Positions 22,303 to 24,242 of a DNA stretch of 24,242 bases are shown here, piece by piece; positions within the stretch are counted from its first letter, which is position 1, and the number at the start of each line of letters is the position of its first letter. A program made the position numbers and the translations under genes. Where the stretch lies: the IMG/VR virus record IMGVR_UViG_3300023210_000217, positions 1-24,242 of that record; one strand, 5' to 3'. Under the pieces are notes generated by a model. That model did not search any database and had not been told where the DNA came from. It saw only the letters and a list, made by a program, of their open reading frames with translations. The DNA comes from a virus.

Positions 22303-24242
22303 ATGAGACCTGACTACAGAAGCCTATACCGATTCGCCAACCGAATGCGTACACCTACGGGGATGATGCCAGGGCTAGACATGGACCTGGCCCACAAGCT
22401 AATGACCGAGGCCAAATGGGTTGGAACGGACATTGCGGCGACGAACGACTCAAGCGGCAACCGCAAAAGCGGAACGGCAGGCGGCGATGATCGGGCGACC
22501 TTGATGCGCCGCAATTACAACTGGATCACGGCTGACCCCGCGACACAGTGGGCGGTTGCTAATGCTACTTATGTCACGGGCACGCAGGTTGACACTCAGA
22601 TAGTACGGGCACAGACCGCCGAACCGCCGAGCGATGTGGATCGAAAAATATGGGGGCGTGAACTAGGCGCAAACGGTGACTATACGTTCTCTATACAGGT
22701 CAAGTCCAATGTTGTAGCTACTCAATCAGGATTCATCGCCATTGTGAACGCTGGGAGTGATACGATAAAATCCCAGACCAATTTTACTGCGACTAGCGAA
22801 TGGCAAACAATCAACGTGACCGGAACCACGGATGGGAGCACCGCAGGGGTTCGCTACAACATCTACGGTGCAGATAATACAGATATTCTATATCAGTTAC
22901 CGTCGACCGTCGCATTCGCATCTGATACAGCCATTGAGTTTCCTGCTACCAGCGACGCGGGCTACACCAAGACAGACCTCACGATGTTTGGCCAAATCCC
23001 TGTGATCGGCGCGTTTGAGGGTCGGACGAATTTGGTCAGTACGGTTATTACGAGCTGGGATGCATCAACTCTTGGCGGTGGTACTATTAATGTTACTGAT
23101 CAAGGCGATGGGGTATTTCGTGTGACAGTAACACAAACCGCGGGTCAGACCAGCGCCCGTGTTCGCGATGTGTTCGCGGGAACATCGGGGCAACCCTATA
23201 CAGGCGCATTCTCCATGCGATTAATCAATGGCGATCCAAGCGCAATGCGGTTAATGATTCAGCGCGAAGATTCACCATTTACGCAGGTTACTAAAGATAT
23301 CACACTGACCTCTGAATGGCAAAATTTTGATATTTCCTCTACGATCACATGGACCGCAAACACAAGGTTACAGATAGACACGACCGAAAAAACTGTAACC
23401 TACGAGGTCAAGTGCTCTCGTTGCCACAACTCCTCAGCCCCCGGCCCAGCGCACGTTGACGGAAGCGGCGCAGGCGATGTCTATGCTACGGATATTGTAT
23501 CGGCTACCCTTCATGATAATCTGGTCAGCGAGGATTTGACGGATTGGAGCGTAGGTGCGCAGGCCACAGTGACAGAACCAAGTGACTCCATATACAGGAT
23601 TGCTTGCGGCACAGGTGCGGGTCGGATTGCTTTTGCTACCTTTGCAAATGCGAGCCTCGATAGAAGTGGGAAATGCGAGGTTCGGCTGGTCAGTGGAAGC
23701 GTGACCAGTAACACCTTTTTTGGGTTCCTTAATAGTTCATACACGCAAGTTGGAACGGCGGCTACTCTTGAAGGATTAACAAGTGAGTGGCAGGAGTATG
23801 ATTGTTCTGTAACGAGTTCTCACGCCTCTGCTAGGTTGGCGTTTTCTTGCGACGAAGAAATTACCATCGAAGTTCGATTCATGCGAGCAACGGACACAGC
23901 AGCGCCCGTCGATTGGGACCAGATATGGCACCCGCAAGGCACGATTGTTCAGGCTCTCACTCCTTATGGATATTCGGGTTCGGCTAATCCGGTTAGTGCG
24001 GGCGCAAAATCATTTATAGCGAATGCTTTTGAGGTTAATAACACTGCCAATCAAACATTAATAGGGAGTGGTGGCGCCCCATCTATACCTAGCGGTGTAG
24101 CCGTGTCAGAGGGACAAGTAACAATAGAGGCAAGCGACTGGAACGGGATTGATATAGGTTTTCGGGTTAACCTGGAAGCGCGGCAAACGGCGACCGAATC
24201 TTCACCCCCTAGTGGCACGCTCTACATCGCCAATAGATCGGC
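22303..24242 (+). CDS. tail-associated protein with tandem beta-sandwich repeats (partial)
   Basis: The frame is open from ATG at 22303 to the right edge, at least 646 residues. After a ~65-residue N-terminal part, three repeat units each contain a SEWQ motif with its Trp at residues 167, 339 and 496, preceded by alternating strands. Units two and three open with FEGRTNLVS and LHDNLVSE. The pattern resembles carbohydrate-binding beta-sandwich modules. It starts 3 bases after the tail fibre stop, with AGGGA upstream inside that gene, so it is probably a second host-recognition protein. Confidence 0.75.
   Translation, partial: MRPDYRSLYRFANRMRTPTGMMPGLDMDLAHKLMTEAKWVGTDIAATNDSSGNRKSGTAGGDDRATLMRRNYNWITADPATQWAVANATYVTGTQVDTQIVRAQTAEPPSDVDRKIWGRELGANGDYTFSIQVKSNVVATQSGFIAIVNAGSDTIKSQTNFTATSEWQTINVTGTTDGSTAGVRYNIYGADNTDILYQLPSTVAFASDTAIEFPATSDAGYTKTDLTMFGQIPVIGAFEGRTNLVSTVITSWDASTLGGGTINVTDQGDGVFRVTVTQTAGQTSARVRDVFAGTSGQPYTGAFSMRLINGDPSAMRLMIQREDSPFTQVTKDITLTSEWQNFDISSTITWTANTRLQIDTTEKTVTYEVKCSRCHNSSAPGPAHVDGSGAGDVYATDIVSATLHDNLVSEDLTDWSVGAQATVTEPSDSIYRIACGTGAGRIAFATFANASLDRSGKCEVRLVSGSVTSNTFFGFLNSSYTQVGTAATLEGLTSEWQEYDCSVTSSHASARLAFSCDEEITIEVRFMRATDTAAPVDWDQIWHPQGTIVQALTPYGYSGSANPVSAGAKSFIANAFEVNNTANQTLIGSGGAPSIPSGVAVSEGQVTIEASDWNGIDIGFRVNLEARQTATESSPPSGTLYIANRS

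Noticed and set aside
1-24242. CRISPR array, insertion sequence or integrase
   Set aside because: No regularly spaced direct repeats of CRISPR size, no transposase motifs and no tyrosine or serine recombinase were seen on either strand.

Overview
The window is part of a tailed double-stranded DNA bacteriophage genome (Caudoviricetes). It carries a terminase small subunit, a terminase large subunit, portal, scaffold, major capsid protein, head-tail adaptor-like proteins and tail fibre, in an order typical of phages. No tape-measure or tail-tube gene lies between the adaptors and the fibre, which suggests a short-tailed (podovirus-like) virion. The host cannot be named from the sequence. Shine-Dalgarno sequences of the AGGA/GGAG type and CCA-encoding tRNA genes only say that it is a bacterium. 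No integrase is present in the window.

Region 1 (1-3043, minus strand) is a tight leftward operon that looks like an early DNA-metabolism module. In transcription order it holds a 90-aa unknown, a small HTH protein, a zinc-ribbon protein, an 82-aa unknown, a CxxCxGxG protein, a RecT-like annealing protein and a coiled-coil partner cut by the window edge. Region 2 (3044-3228) is a divergent control region with repeated TTAAYGGAAA sites. Region 3 (3229-9037, plus strand) starts with the terminase small subunit and continues with a dozen small, mostly unrecognised genes, many coupled by ATGA overlaps. It includes a crAss001_48-like protein, a DUF7448 protein and several Cys-rich mini-proteins. 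A tRNA cluster (5416-5967) interrupts it behind its own promoter. The cluster has tRNA-Thr(TGT), tRNA-Ile(GAT) with an unusual C33, a distorted tRNA-like gene, and a tRNA whose 3' half lies upstream of its 5' half.

Region 4 (9039-11549) is the terminase large subunit on the minus strand, opposite to all its neighbours, split by an intein with a LAGLIDADG-type endonuclease domain. Region 5 (11550-24242, plus strand) is the late structural operon: portal, two small proteins, Gln/Pro-rich scaffold, major capsid protein, a probable decoration protein, a coiled-coil/proline-rich protein, two adaptor-like proteins flanking a small membrane protein, a helical unknown, a 940-aa tail fibre, and a large beta-sandwich repeat protein running off the window. 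Hairpins after the major capsid and decoration genes probably adjust expression.

The most unusual items are the permuted tRNA, the intein ending in Ser-Gln instead of His-Asn, and the isolated, inverted large terminase gene.
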